Below are positions 8,472 to 16,552 of a DNA stretch of 64,000 nucleotides, piece after piece. Under the pieces are notes generated by a model. That model did no database searches. It worked only from the letters and a program-made list of their open reading frames with translations, and had not been told where the DNA came from. The stretch covers positions 773,673-837,672 of the forward strand of contig NZ_FNUJ01000004.1 in assembly GCF_900107925.1 (NCBI RefSeq), given 5' to 3'. Each line of letters begins with the position of its first letter. The stretch's first letter is position 1. The DNA comes from Amycolatopsis pretoriensis. GTDB lineage: Bacteria; Actinomycetota; Actinomycetes; Mycobacteriales; Pseudonocardiaceae. Both the position numbers and the translations under genes were made by a program.

Positions 8472-8801
8472 ATGACGGAATCGCCGCAGCCGTTCCTTGC
8501 CCAAAACAACAATATACCGGAAAGCTCCGGGAAATCCGTTTCCCGGCTTCGTGCCGTCGACGCCATTCGCGAAGCGACGGCCCAGTTCGGCGTGGTCACG
8601 GGGATGACCCCGCACGCCGTGACCGGGGTCCGGACCCGCGCCGACGGCGGCTGGTCCGTGCTCGTCGACGTCGTCGAGCTGGCCCGGATCCCGGACTCCA
8701 CCAGTGTGCTGGCGACCTACCGGGTCGACGTCGACGTCGCCGGTGAGCTGACCGCGTGCGAGCGCCTGCGGCGGTTCACGCGGGGCACCACCGATTCCTG
8801 A
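8472..8801 (+). CDS. gvpO: Gas vesicle protein GvpO
   Basis: This 109-residue protein ends in a GvpO-type domain. AIREATAQFGVVTGMTPHAVTGV leads into GGWSVLVDVVELARIPDSTSVLATYRVDVD. GvpO is an accessory protein conserved at the head of actinobacterial gvp operons. The ATG at 8472 is preceded by AGGAAAG. A longer frame from 8397 lacks family similarity at its N-terminus. This is the first gene of a seven-gene plus-strand operon with overlaps or tiny gaps. A -10-like TACGGT lies at 8439-8444. Confidence 0.85.
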   Translation: MTESPQPFLAQNNNIPESSGKSVSRLRAVDAIREATAQFGVVTGMTPHAVTGVRTRADGGWSVLVDVVELARIPDSTSVLATYRVDVDVAGELTACERLRRFTRGTTDS

Positions 8802-8809
8802 AAGGAAGG

Positions 8810-9118
8810 GTGACACGATTGGCCGCTTCGTCCGATTCATTGGCGGACATTCTGGAACGCGTGCTCGACAAGGGCGTCGTGATAGCCGGTGACATCGGCG
8901 TCAGCGTCGTCGACGTCGAATTGCTGACGCTGCGGATCCGGCTGTTCATCGCGTCCGCGCAGACCGCGCGGGAAATGGGCATGGACTGGTGGACGAACGA
9001 CCCGTTCTTCGCACCGAACGCGCCGCGGGAGGAACTGGCGAGAACCGACTTGGCGGCGCGCGTCGCCGAACTCGAAGCCCGGCTGCCCGTGCCGAGCGGA
9101 AGGGAAGAACCCCGGTGA
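8810..9118 (+). CDS. gvpJ: Gas vesicle structural-family protein GvpJ
   Basis: This 102-residue member of the GvpA/J/S family shows SLADILERVLDKGVVIAGDIGVS then VELLTLRIRLFIASAQTAREMGMDWW. The IAGDI and MGMDWW segments are typical of actinobacterial GvpJ rather than the main shell protein GvpA. GvpJ is a minor component needed for vesicle nucleation or growth. The start is uncertain: AGGAAGG touches GTG 8810, and TTG 8819 has better spacing. The stop overlaps the next start (GTGA). Confidence 0.83.
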   Translation: MTRLAASSDSLADILERVLDKGVVIAGDIGVSVVDVELLTLRIRLFIASAQTAREMGMDWWTNDPFFAPNAPREELARTDLAARVAELEARLPVPSGREEPR

Positions 9119-9846
9119 GCACCCGCGAATGGCTCTGCGCCTACGCGATCACCCGCAACCGCGACGGGCTGGACCTCGGCCCGGCGCCCCGGCTCGTCGG
9201 CTTCCGCGACCTGGGCGTCGTCGTCTCGGAGGTGAGCCCGGCGCGCTTCGACCGCATCGACACGCTCGACCCGGTCGACGGCGCGCTCGCCGAGCTGGCC
9301 CGCGAACACGACGCCGTCGTGCGCGCGGTGTTCCGCCACGAACCGGTGCTGCCGCTGCGGTTCGGCACGGTCCTCGACGGCGAAGCCTCGGTGAAACGGC
9401 TCCTGGAAGTGGCCTACGACCAGGCGCGGGACTGCCTCGACGAGGTCGAGGGGCACCGCGAGTGGGGCGTGCGGGTCCGGCACGCCGAGCCCGCCGCGAC
9501 CACCCGGCCGGACGCCGCGGGCCTGACCGGCACGCAGTACCTCGTCCGGCGCCGCGAACGGCTGAAGGCGCTGCAGCAGGCGCGCGAGGACGTCGTCGCC
9601 GCGGCCGGGCGCCTGGAGGACGCGCTGCGCCGGCACGCCGCCGACCGCATGGAGCGGGCGCGCCCGCACGGCGTGCTGGTCAACACCGCGTACCTCGTCG
9701 AAACCGGGCGCGAGGCCGCGTTCCACGCGGAGTTCGAGTGGTTCGCCCGCGAGCTGCGCGCGGCGGGCGCGACGGTGGAGACGTCGGGACCGTGGCCGCC
9801 GTACTCGTTCACCGACGTCGAGCTCGGGGTGCCGGCCGATGGCTGA
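9115..9846 (+). CDS. gvpL: Gas vesicle protein of the GvpL/GvpF family
   Basis: This 243-residue protein has the two-part GvpL/GvpF fold. The N-terminal half shows LPLRFGTVL and the C-terminal half ends GPWPPYSFTDVE, the family signature. GvpF/L proteins are accessory factors that contact GvpA during assembly. GTG 9115 overlaps the stop of gvpJ, and its own stop overlaps the next start by 8 bases. The name gvpL follows the J-L-S-K order seen in Streptomyces. Confidence 0.85.
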   Translation: MSTREWLCAYAITRNRDGLDLGPAPRLVGFRDLGVVVSEVSPARFDRIDTLDPVDGALAELAREHDAVVRAVFRHEPVLPLRFGTVLDGEASVKRLLEVAYDQARDCLDEVEGHREWGVRVRHAEPAATTRPDAAGLTGTQYLVRRRERLKALQQAREDVVAAAGRLEDALRRHAADRMERARPHGVLVNTAYLVETGREAAFHAEFEWFARELRAAGATVETSGPWPPYSFTDVELGVPADG

Positions 9847-9991
9847 CGCCGCCGTGGAGTCCGTCGCCGACCTGCTCGACCGGGTCGTGCACCGCGGCGC
9901 CGTCGTGACCGGGGACGTGATCATCTCGCTCGCCGGCATCGACCTGGTCCGGCTCGACCTGCGGCTGCTGCTGCTCGGGCTCGAAGGGTGA
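9839..9991 (+). CDS. gvpS: Short GvpA-family protein (GvpS-like)
   Basis: This very small gene (50 residues) has ESVADLLDRVVHRGAVVTGD followed by SLAGIDLVRLDLRLLLLGLEG. It is a reduced GvpA/J/S fold: helix, beta hairpin and a short second helix, with no C-terminal extension. ATG 9839 overlaps gvpL by 8 bases, and the TGA overlaps the gvpK start. It sits where gvpS lies in Streptomyces clusters, hence the name. Confidence 0.75.
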   Translation: MADAAVESVADLLDRVVHRGAVVTGDVIISLAGIDLVRLDLRLLLLGLEG

Positions 9992-10203
9992 GCGAGCCGA
10001 TCCGGATCCCCGCCGACGCCGGCCGGGGGCTCGGCCACCTGGTCGTCACCGTGCTCGACATCCTCCGCGAAGTGCTGGAACGGCAGGCGTTGCGGCGCCT
10101 GGAAACCCTCACCCCCGCCCAGGTCGAAGACCTCGGCCAGGCCCTGATCGCACTGGACGCCCGGTTCGCCGAGCTGCGCGCGGTCCTCGAAGAAAGGTTC
10201 TAG
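9988..10203 (+). CDS. gvpK: Gas vesicle protein GvpK
   Basis: This 71-residue protein is almost entirely GvpK domain. GLGHLVVTVLDILREVLERQALRRLE is followed by TPAQVEDLGQALIALDARFAELRAVL. GvpK is a conserved accessory protein of the vesicle. It starts at GTG 9988, overlapping the gvpS-like stop (GTGA), and ends immediately before the next GTG. Confidence 0.88.
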   Translation: MSEPIRIPADAGRGLGHLVVTVLDILREVLERQALRRLETLTPAQVEDLGQALIALDARFAELRAVLEERF

Positions 10204-10521
10204 GTGACCAGACCGGGACAGACCGGCGGCGGGCTCGCCGACACGCTCGACATCCTGCTGGACAAGGGACTCGTCATCGACGCCTCGGTGCGGGTGTCGG
10301 TGATCGGGATCGAGCTGCTGGCGATCGAGGCGCGGATCGTGATCGCCAGCGTCGACACCTACATCCGCTACCTCGAAGCGATGCAACGGCTGCAGAACAC
10401 GCCCGTGCCCGGGCAGATCTCCCAGGGCCTCGGGCAGACGACCGGGCTCATCCCGCCGCCCGCCCCGACGCCGGCGGTGGCCGTGCCGGTCGAGCCGGCG
10501 ATCCCGGTCGAACAGCCGTGA
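10204..10521 (+). CDS. gvpA: Gas vesicle structural protein GvpA
   Basis: This 105-residue protein best fits the shell protein GvpA. GLADTLDILLDKGLVIDASVRVS, then GIELLAIEARIVIASVDTYIRYLEA, match the GvpA core almost motif for motif. A Pro-rich tail of about 35 residues follows, which is unusual for a shell protein. Of the three GvpA-family genes here, it is the only one with IELLAIEARIVIASV. GTG 10204 follows the gvpK stop with no gap, and the stop overlaps the next GTG. Confidence 0.83.
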   Translation: MTRPGQTGGGLADTLDILLDKGLVIDASVRVSVIGIELLAIEARIVIASVDTYIRYLEAMQRLQNTPVPGQISQGLGQTTGLIPPPAPTPAVAVPVEPAIPVEQP

Positions 10522-11078
10522 CGCTGCAGCTCTACGGCGTCGTGCGCGCCGGGCACCCGCGGGCGCCGCGGACGGTGCGCTGGGAGGACCTGGCGATGGT
10601 CGTCGGCGAACCCGAACCGGACCCCGCCAAGCACCTGGCGGTGGTGTCCGCGCTGGTCGAGGGCGGTCCGGTGCTGCCGGTCCGGTTCGGCACGGTGGCC
10701 GACGACGAGGACGCCGTCCGCGCCGACGTGCTGATGCCGGCGGCCGACACCTACCGATCCGACCTCGACCGACTCGACGGCTTGGCCGAGGTGCACGTCT
10801 GCCTGCGGTTCACCGAGCCCGGCTCGGCGTGGCGGTCCGCCCGCTCCGACGTGCTGCTCTCCGAGGTCGCCGAGCGGGCGCGGGATTCGGTGGCGCTGCC
10901 GGCGGGCGAGTCCGCCGACGAGCGCTGGGCGTTCCTCGTCGGGATGGGCGACCTGCTCGTGGTGCGCGACGCGGTCACCGGGCTCACCCGCGGCGGCGGC
11001 GTCCAGGCCGACTGGATCGGGCCGCTGCCCGCGTACAGCTTCCTGGACCGGCGAACGTGCTCGCGGTGGACGTGGTGA
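10518..11078 (+). CDS. gvpF: Second GvpL/GvpF-family protein (GvpF)
   Basis: This 186-residue protein has LYGVVRAG at the N-terminus, GPVLPVRFGTVADDEDAVR mid-protein and GPLPAYSFL near the C-terminus, all GvpF/L signatures. It is shorter than the copy at 9115 and lacks part of the linker between the halves. The terminal RRTCSRWTW after PAYSFL is atypical and may come from a late frameshift or a drifted stop. GTG 10518 overlaps the gvpA stop. Confidence 0.8.
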   Translation: MTLQLYGVVRAGHPRAPRTVRWEDLAMVVGEPEPDPAKHLAVVSALVEGGPVLPVRFGTVADDEDAVRADVLMPAADTYRSDLDRLDGLAEVHVCLRFTEPGSAWRSARSDVLLSEVAERARDSVALPAGESADERWAFLVGMGDLLVVRDAVTGLTRGGGVQADWIGPLPAYSFLDRRTCSRWTW

Positions 11079-11152
11079 GCGACGGCCGAACAGTCGCTGA
11101 ACACTCTTTTCGGTACTGGCCGCCGTGGCTCGCGGTCGGCGATCCTGGTGCC

Positions 11153-11680
11153 GTGGCCACCAGTGAAGTCGCGTCGCTCCCGCGCGCGTTCGGCGGGCCC
11201 GGCGCCGGGCCGGGCCAGTTCCGCGCGCCGTCCGGGATAGCGGTCGACGTCCGCGGCCGGGTGTGGGTGGCGGACACGGGCAACGACCGCGTCCAGGCGT
11301 TCACCCACGACGGCGCGCTCGTGCGCGTCCTCGCCGGACGGTTGAAGGCGCCCGAAGGGGTCGCGGTCGACGCGGCGGGCCACGTGTACGTCGCCGACAC
11401 GGGCAACCGCCGGGTGGTCCAGTTCTCGTGGTGGGGCGGGTTCGTGCGCGAGTTCGGCGGGTTGGACCGGCCGCGCGGGCTGGCGTTGGACCACGCGGGG
11501 CGGCTGCTGGTCGACGACACCGGACGGGTGGCGCGTTTCGACACGCGGACGGGTGCGGCCCTGTCCGACACGACGGAGCCGATCAGCTCCCCGAGGGACA
11601 TGGCCGACGACGGTCTGGGCGGGGTTTGGGTCGCGGAGACCGGGAACCACCGGATCGTCCACTTCGGAGCGTCGGCCTAG
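11153..11680 (+). CDS. NHL-repeat beta-propeller protein
   Basis: This protein of about 175 residues has NHL repeats. GPGQFRAPSGIAVDVRGRVW, then VADTGNDRVQAF, VYVADTGNRRVVQFS and VWVAETGNHRIVHFG mark the blade edges. Four to five blades are recognisable, fewer than a full six-blade ring. NHL propellers usually mediate binding. No signal peptide is clear. GTG 11153 is chosen because repeats begin soon after it; an earlier GTG at 11057 would overlap gvpF. It may belong to the gas-vesicle transcript. Its stop shares CTAG with the convergent hydrolase gene. Confidence 0.65.
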   Translation: MATSEVASLPRAFGGPGAGPGQFRAPSGIAVDVRGRVWVADTGNDRVQAFTHDGALVRVLAGRLKAPEGVAVDAAGHVYVADTGNRRVVQFSWWGGFVREFGGLDRPRGLALDHAGRLLVDDTGRVARFDTRTGAALSDTTEPISSPRDMADDGLGGVWVAETGNHRIVHFGASA

Positions 11681-12408
11681 GCCAGCAGCGGCAGCAGGCG
11701 GTCCCAGTGCAGCCGCAGTGCGGCGGGGTCGAAGGCGTCGGTGTCGGACATCGTGAAGCCGTGCACGGTTCCGGGGTAGATCTCGGACGTGTAGTCGATG
11801 CCCGCGGCGTCGAGGGTCCGGTTGAGCTCGACGAGCGCGTCGGGCGTCAGGTCGGTTGCGGCGTGGCCGAAGTGGACTCGGGCGGTGATCCGGTGCAGGT
11901 CGTCCGGCCCGGCGGCGCCCACCGGGGCGTGGAACGCGGCGAGGGCGGCCACCTGCTCGGGGTGGGCCGCCGCGGTGCGCGTCGCGAGGAGGCCACCGAT
12001 GCAGTAGCCGGTCACCGCGACCGGGCCGGCGCCGACTTCAGGTCGCGTGGTGAGGAACCGGAGGTAGGCGCCGGCGTCCCGCAGGACGCGTTCGGTGGTG
12101 TGCGCCTCGATCATGGGCATCAGCCGCGCGAAGATCGCGGGCCGGGCTTCTTCGCCGATGTGCTCGGGAAGGTCGAGCACCGGGGCGGGTCCGGTTCGGT
12201 AGAAGATGTTGGGCACGAGCACGTAGTACCCGTGACCGGCCAGTTCGCGGGCCAGGTCCCGCAGCACCGGCCGGATGCCGAAGCCGTCCGGGTACATCAG
12301 CACCCCCGGGTGCCGCCCGTGGCCCGGGAACGCGGCGAAGGCATCGGCCTCGCCGTCGGGGGTGGGGATTCGCAGTGTCTCGGTGCGCGGGTTCGTCTCG
12401 GTGGTCAT
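11677..12408 (-). CDS. Dienelactone hydrolase family protein
   Basis: This 243-residue alpha/beta hydrolase carries the dienelactone-hydrolase nucleophile Cys136 in GYCIGG and a late His in GTVHGF. The acid residue lies in the ATDLTPD region. Such enzymes open dienelactone or hydrolyse related esters in the cytoplasm. The ATG at 12408 is clear. It stands alone on the minus strand and converges with the NHL gene. The true substrate is not evident. Confidence 0.87.
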   Translation of the reverse strand: MTTETNPRTETLRIPTPDGEADAFAAFPGHGRHPGVLMYPDGFGIRPVLRDLARELAGHGYYVLVPNIFYRTGPAPVLDLPEHIGEEARPAIFARLMPMIEAHTTERVLRDAGAYLRFLTTRPEVGAGPVAVTGYCIGGLLATRTAAAHPEQVAALAAFHAPVGAAGPDDLHRITARVHFGHAATDLTPDALVELNRTLDAAGIDYTSEIYPGTVHGFTMSDTDAFDPAALRLHWDRLLPLLA

Positions 12409-12445
12409 CGCTTCGGAGCATAGGCCGCCGAACGAGGAGCGCCGC

Positions 12446-12847
12446 CTAGTTTTTCGAGATCGCCGCCGTCGCGCGGACCACCGCCGTGCAGCGGTTCTCG
12501 ACGTACTCGAGGCCGCCCTCCTCGGCGATCCGCCGCGCCTCGGCCGACATGATCCCCTGCTGCAGCCACAACGCCTTCGCGCCGATCTCCACCGCTTCGC
12601 GCGCGATGCCCGGCGCCTCCGGGGACGGCCGGAACACGTCGACCAGGTCGACCGGCTCCGGGATGTCCTTCAGCGACCGGTAGACCTTCTCGCCGAGCAG
12701 CTCGGTGGCCGTCGGGTGGACCGGGATGATCCGAAACCCGTGCGCCTGCAGGACCGCCGGGACGCCGTGCGCGGCCTTGGCCGGGTCGCGGCTCAGGCCC
12801 ACCACGGCGATCGTCTTCGCGCCTTCGAGGATTTCCTCTGCCTTCAT
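12446..12847 (-). CDS. CoA-binding (YccU-like) Rossmann protein
   Basis: This 133-residue protein consists of a single CoA_binding_2 domain. AVVGLSRDPAKAAHGVPAVLQ forms the first nucleotide-binding turn, with IIPVHPTATELLGEKVYRSL and VDVFRPSPEAPGIA after it. Its size matches the YccU family. Members bind CoA, but their cellular role is poorly known. ATG 12847 fits the conserved start. The preceding gene on the strand ends 24 bases upstream. Confidence 0.85.
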   Translation of the reverse strand: MKAEEILEGAKTIAVVGLSRDPAKAAHGVPAVLQAHGFRIIPVHPTATELLGEKVYRSLKDIPEPVDLVDVFRPSPEAPGIAREAVEIGAKALWLQQGIMSAEARRIAEEGGLEYVENRCTAVVRATAAISKN

Positions 12848-12871
12848 GCCAGTCAGAACGCCGAGCGGGCG

Positions 12872-13444
12872 TCAAAGCTTCCAGAGCCGCAGGCCACGCA
12901 CCCGGTAGACGGGCCAGATCACATGCCACGGCTTGCGGCGGGCGAAGGTCGCCGCGCACGTCAGGATGTTGCGGGCGGACGTCACCGCGACTTCGTGCTG
13001 GTCGGGCCACGCCGCGCCCTTCGCGCCGACGGCGATGCGGAACACCGTCAGCAGCCCGCGGCCCTGGAGGTCGTACTTCGCGCCGGTGTCGCCGGAATCC
13101 GGGGCGAGCTCGGCGATCTCGGCGCCGAACGCGCGGGCGGCCTGCGGCGCCACCTCGGCGGGCACGACGCCGACGCTGCGCGTGATCGCCTTGCCGTGCA
13201 GGCGCCGCGCGTACCGGAACAGCAACGCGCGCTCCCACCACGGCAGCAGCCGGTGGTGCGCCAGCAGTGCCGCGCACTCGCCGTGCCCGATCGCGAAGAT
13301 GCTCGTCAGCTCGTCGTAGGCGCCGTTCGTCGCCGGCTCGTTCAGGTGCAGCCGGACCTCGAAGCGGGTGCGCGCGGTGAGTTCGTCGAGCAGCTCACGG
13401 CGATCGAGCCGTGCCTTCGCGCGGGAAAGCGACCAGTCGGACAT
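12872..13444 (-). CDS. Conserved protein of unknown function
   Basis: This 190-residue soluble protein starts at ATG 13444 (MSDWSLSRAKARLDRRELL). It is rich in Arg and has a hydrophobic patch near LLPWWERALLFRYARRLHG. There are no membrane helices, no signal peptide and no recognised catalytic motif. It lies between the CoA-binding gene and a VOC gene on the same strand, with gaps of 24 and 56 bases, so the three may be co-transcribed. I do not recognise the family. Confidence 0.6.
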   Translation of the reverse strand: MSDWSLSRAKARLDRRELLDELTARTRFEVRLHLNEPATNGAYDELTSIFAIGHGECAALLAHHRLLPWWERALLFRYARRLHGKAITRSVGVVPAEVAPQAARAFGAEIAELAPDSGDTGAKYDLQGRGLLTVFRIAVGAKGAAWPDQHEVAVTSARNILTCAATFARRKPWHVIWPVYRVRGLRLWKL

Positions 13445-13500
13445 CGGACCTCCAGACGTCGCGCACAGGCTAAACGCCGCGCGACGCCCGGAACACGGTT

Positions 13501-14004
13501 TCAGCCGATCTTCTCGCCGTACATCTCGCCGAGCGGGTCGGAGATCAGCTCGACGCGGGCACCGTCCGGATCGGACAGGTAGATGGAAGTCTTGCTTTCC
13601 AGCAGGTACTTCACGCCGGCTTCGTCGAGCTTGTCCTTGATCGCGCTCCACCGTTCGGGAGTGACGGACAGGGCCAGGTGGTGCAGTCCACCCAGGACTT
13701 CCGCGTACGGGCCGAGGTCCAGACCGGGCAGGTCGAAGAACGCGACCGCGTTGCCGTTGCCGACGTCGAAGAAGAAGTGGCTCGAACCGGGGTAGTCGCG
13801 GTTCTCGATCAGCTCGGTGAGCGGGAAGCCCAGGATGTCCTGGTAGAACCCGATGGTCCGCTCGACGTCGCTGGAGATCAGCGCGGTGTGGTGGATGCCG
13901 CGCCCGTTCGTCGCCGGACGGTCGGCGGCCGGGCGCAGGTGGCGCTCGCGCAGCTCGTCGCGGATTTCGGCGAGCTTGGTGACCTCGGCCTGGGTCGGTG
14001 CCAT
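13501..14004 (-). CDS. VOC-superfamily protein (glyoxalase/dioxygenase type)
   Basis: This protein of about 167 residues has one VOC module pair. The metal ligands are likely His in GIHHTALISSD, His in GLHHLALSV and Glu in ARVELISDP. A helical N-terminal stretch of about 35 residues precedes the domain. Fold members include glyoxalases and extradiol dioxygenases; this single-module length is below that of a two-domain ring-cleaving enzyme. I chose ATG 14004 (MAPTQ), because the upstream GTG at 14013 sits 3 bases from the AGGAAGG site. It diverges from the meta-cleavage gene pair at 14144. Confidence 0.75.
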   Translation of the reverse strand: MAPTQAEVTKLAEIRDELRERHLRPAADRPATNGRGIHHTALISSDVERTIGFYQDILGFPLTELIENRDYPGSSHFFFDVGNGNAVAFFDLPGLDLGPYAEVLGGLHHLALSVTPERWSAIKDKLDEAGVKYLLESKTSIYLSDPDGARVELISDPLGEMYGEKIG

Positions 14005-14143
14005 GTCCCTCACGTCCCTTCCTGGTGGTGTTCTCCAAGCTACGCTCGATTTATCTCGCGTGCAAGAGGTTGCTTGGCGAGAGTTCCGTTGACCGGAACG
14101 CCGAGGCTTGTGTGCGGGGTGCCCGCACGGCAGAGTCCGGAGC

Positions 14144-14935
14144 GTGGATGCCAGCTTGGTGCAGGAGGCCGCCGCCGTACTGGCGCGGGCCTACGCGACG
14201 CGCGAACCGATCGAGCCGCTGATCAAGCTCTACCCGGACGCGGGGGTCGAAGACGCGTACCGGATCCAGCAGGAGCAGGTGCGGAAGTGGGTCGAGGGCG
14301 GGGACGCCGTCCGCGGGCACAAGGTCGGGCTCGCGTCCGCCGCGATGCAGCGGCAGATGGGCGTCGACCAGCCCGACTACGGGCACCTCACCGGCAGCAT
14401 GTTCCACCTGGAGCACCAGCCGATCCCGACGGCGGCGTTCCTGCAGCCGCGGATCGAGCCGGAGATCGCGTTCGTCCTCGGCTCGGCGCTGCGCGGCCCC
14501 GGCGTCACGGTCGCCGACGCCGTGCGGGCGGTCGACTTCGTGCTGCCGTCGCTGGAGATCGTCGACTCGCGGATCCGGGACTGGAAGATCTCGCTGTTCG
14601 ACACGATCGCCGACAACGCGTCCTCCGGCGGGGTGGTGCTGGGCAGCCGTCCGACGGCGCTGCGCGACGCCGACCTGCGGCTCGCCGGCTGCGTGCTGCA
14701 CCAGAACGGCGAGGTGGCGGCCACCGGCGCGGGCGGCGCGGTGCTCGGGTCGCCGTTGAACTCGCTGGTGTGGCTGGCGAACACGGTCGGGCCGCTGGGC
14801 GTCACGCTCGAACCCGGGCACGTCGTGCTGCCGGGCTCGATGACCCGCGCGATCCCGGTTTCGCCGGGCGACACGGTCGTCGCGACCATCGCCGGCCTGG
14901 GCAGTGTCACCGCGGTCTTTTCGGAGGAATCGTGA
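14144..14935 (+). CDS. 2-keto-4-pentenoate hydratase family enzyme
   Basis: This 263-residue protein belongs to the MhpD/DmpE/HsaE hydratase group, which adds water to 2-hydroxypenta-2,4-dienoate in meta-cleavage pathways. VRGHKVGLAS near residues 53-62, the metal-binding EPEIAFVLG and SLEIVDSRI are family blocks. GTG 14144 (VDASLVQEA) fits the usual N-terminus. Its stop overlaps the next gene (GTGA), a homologous decarboxylase, which is the standard layout of the DmpE/DmpH complex. Aromatic or steroid ring degradation is the likely setting. Confidence 0.85.
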   Translation: MDASLVQEAAAVLARAYATREPIEPLIKLYPDAGVEDAYRIQQEQVRKWVEGGDAVRGHKVGLASAAMQRQMGVDQPDYGHLTGSMFHLEHQPIPTAAFLQPRIEPEIAFVLGSALRGPGVTVADAVRAVDFVLPSLEIVDSRIRDWKISLFDTIADNASSGGVVLGSRPTALRDADLRLAGCVLHQNGEVAATGAGGAVLGSPLNSLVWLANTVGPLGVTLEPGHVVLPGSMTRAIPVSPGDTVVATIAGLGSVTAVFSEES

Positions 14936-15687
14936 ACGTGCGGGAAGCGGCCACCGCGCTGCTGGGGACGACTTCGGAGCGTTCGCCGCTGTCCGAGGAG
15001 TGGCCGGAGCTGGACGTCGACACGGCGTACGCGATCCAGGCCGAGGCGTTGCGGCAGCGACGGGCCCGCGGCGAGACGCTGGTCGGGCTCAAGCTGGGCC
15101 TGACGTCCCGGGCGAAGCAGGAGCGGATGGGCATCGACGCGCCACTGCTGGCCTGGCTGACGGACGCAATGGTGCTGCCCGCCGGTGTCCCCGTGCCGCG
15201 GCTGATCCACCCGCGCGCCGAACCGGAACTGGTCTTCGTGATGCGGGACCGCTTGGCGGGCCCGGGCGTGACGGCGGCGACGGCGCTGGCCGCGGTCGAC
15301 CGCGTGTACGGCGGCGTCGAGATCATCGACAGCCGCTACGCGGACTACCGCTTCACGCTCCCGGACGCCGTCGCGGACAACGGCTCGTCGGCGTACTTCA
15401 GCGTGGGCCCGGTGGGCCTGCCGCCCGCGTCGCTGGATCTCTCGCTGGAGGCGGCGCTGCTGGAGGTCGACGGCCAGATCGTCGACACGGCGACGGGCGC
15501 GGCAGTCCAGGGCCACCCGGCCGAAGCACTGGCCCTGGCGGCGAACGCGCTGGGCGCGCGCGGGCTGGCGGTGGAGCCGGGCTGGATCGTGCTGACGGGC
15601 GGCATGACGGACGCCGTCCCGCTTCGAAGCGGCTCCCGCGTGGCGGCGCACTTCTCCCACCTGGGCTCGATCACGCTTTCGGGCTGA
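14932..15687 (+). CDS. 2-oxo-3-hexenedioate decarboxylase / hydratase family enzyme
   Basis: This 251-residue paralogue of the preceding gene shows VGLKLGLTSRAKQERMG, EPELVFVM and GGVEIIDSRYADYRF with ADNGSSAYF. It best resembles 4-oxalocrotonate decarboxylase (DmpH/XylI), the partner of the hydratase. The GTG start overlaps the hydratase stop by 4 bases, so the two subunits are coupled. Its 3' end overlaps the convergent hydrolase gene by 17 bases. Which carbon source is degraded is unknown, since no ring-cleaving dioxygenase lies next to it. Confidence 0.8.
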   Translation: MNVREAATALLGTTSERSPLSEEWPELDVDTAYAIQAEALRQRRARGETLVGLKLGLTSRAKQERMGIDAPLLAWLTDAMVLPAGVPVPRLIHPRAEPELVFVMRDRLAGPGVTAATALAAVDRVYGGVEIIDSRYADYRFTLPDAVADNGSSAYFSVGPVGLPPASLDLSLEAALLEVDGQIVDTATGAAVQGHPAEALALAANALGARGLAVEPGWIVLTGGMTDAVPLRSGSRVAAHFSHLGSITLSG

Positions 15688-16552
15688 CCTCGGCGCGCTC
15701 GGCGATCCGCGTGATGCCGCGGACGATCCGCGGCCAGACTTCGCGGGGCAGGTCGTGGCCCATGCCCGGGACGACGTCGAGGTCGGCGCCGGGGATGGCT
15801 CGCGCCGTCGCGCGGCCGCCGGAGACGTGGACCAGCGGGTCGCGGGCGCCGTGGACCACCAAGGCGGGTGTGCGCACCTTCCGCAGCCGCGGAGCCCGGT
15901 CGCGCTCGGCCATGATCGCCGCGAGCTGGCGCAGCGTGCCGCCGGGGTGGACGCCGCGGTCGAACGTGCGCTCGGCGCGGTCGCGCATGCGGGCCTCGTC
16001 GAACGGGTAGCCCGGCGAACCGATCAGCCGGAAGGTCCGCACGAGCATTTCGACGTACTCCGCGCGGCTGCGCGGCGGCGCGCTGAGCAGCATCGACATC
16101 GCCCGGCCGCTCGGGCGGCCGACCAGCCGGCCGCCGGTGCTGGACATGATCGACGTCAGCGACAGCACCCGCGCGGGGTGCCGGATCGCCAGGGTCTGCG
16201 CGATCATCCCGCCCATCGACGCGCCCACGACGTGCGCGGCCGGGATGCCCAGCGCGTCCAGCAGCCCGGCGGCGTCGGCGGCCATGTCGGCCAGCGAATA
16301 GGGCGCGCTGTGCAGCAGGTACGCCTGCGCGAGGTTGGCCCGGCCCCGCATCCGGCTCGACCGGCCGGCGTCCCGGTTGTCGAACCGGACGACCCGGAAC
16401 CCCTGTGCGGCAAGGGATGCGCAGAACTCTTCGTCCCACCAGATCATCGGCGCGCCGAGGCCCATCACGAGCAGCAGCGGCCGGCCGCCCGCGTCGCCGA
16501 AGGTTTCGTGGCACAGCTCGACTCCGCCGACCTCGGTGACCTGCTCCGCCAT
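15671..16552 (-). CDS. Alpha/beta hydrolase
   Basis: This 293-residue alpha/beta-hydrolase-fold protein has the nucleophile elbow GASMGG near residues 110-115 (Ser), an oxyanion-side MGLGAPMIWWDEEF, acid region HGARDPLV and late His in GMGHDLP. It resembles esterases and meta-cleavage-product hydrolases. ATG 16552 overlaps the stop of the upstream WS/DGAT gene (ATGA), so it may act on wax ester or acylglycerol products. It converges with the decarboxylase gene. Confidence 0.87.
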   Translation of the reverse strand: MAEQVTEVGGVELCHETFGDAGGRPLLLVMGLGAPMIWWDEEFCASLAAQGFRVVRFDNRDAGRSSRMRGRANLAQAYLLHSAPYSLADMAADAAGLLDALGIPAAHVVGASMGGMIAQTLAIRHPARVLSLTSIMSSTGGRLVGRPSGRAMSMLLSAPPRSRAEYVEMLVRTFRLIGSPGYPFDEARMRDRAERTFDRGVHPGGTLRQLAAIMAERDRAPRLRKVRTPALVVHGARDPLVHVSGGRATARAIPGADLDVVPGMGHDLPREVWPRIVRGITRIAERAEVSPKA

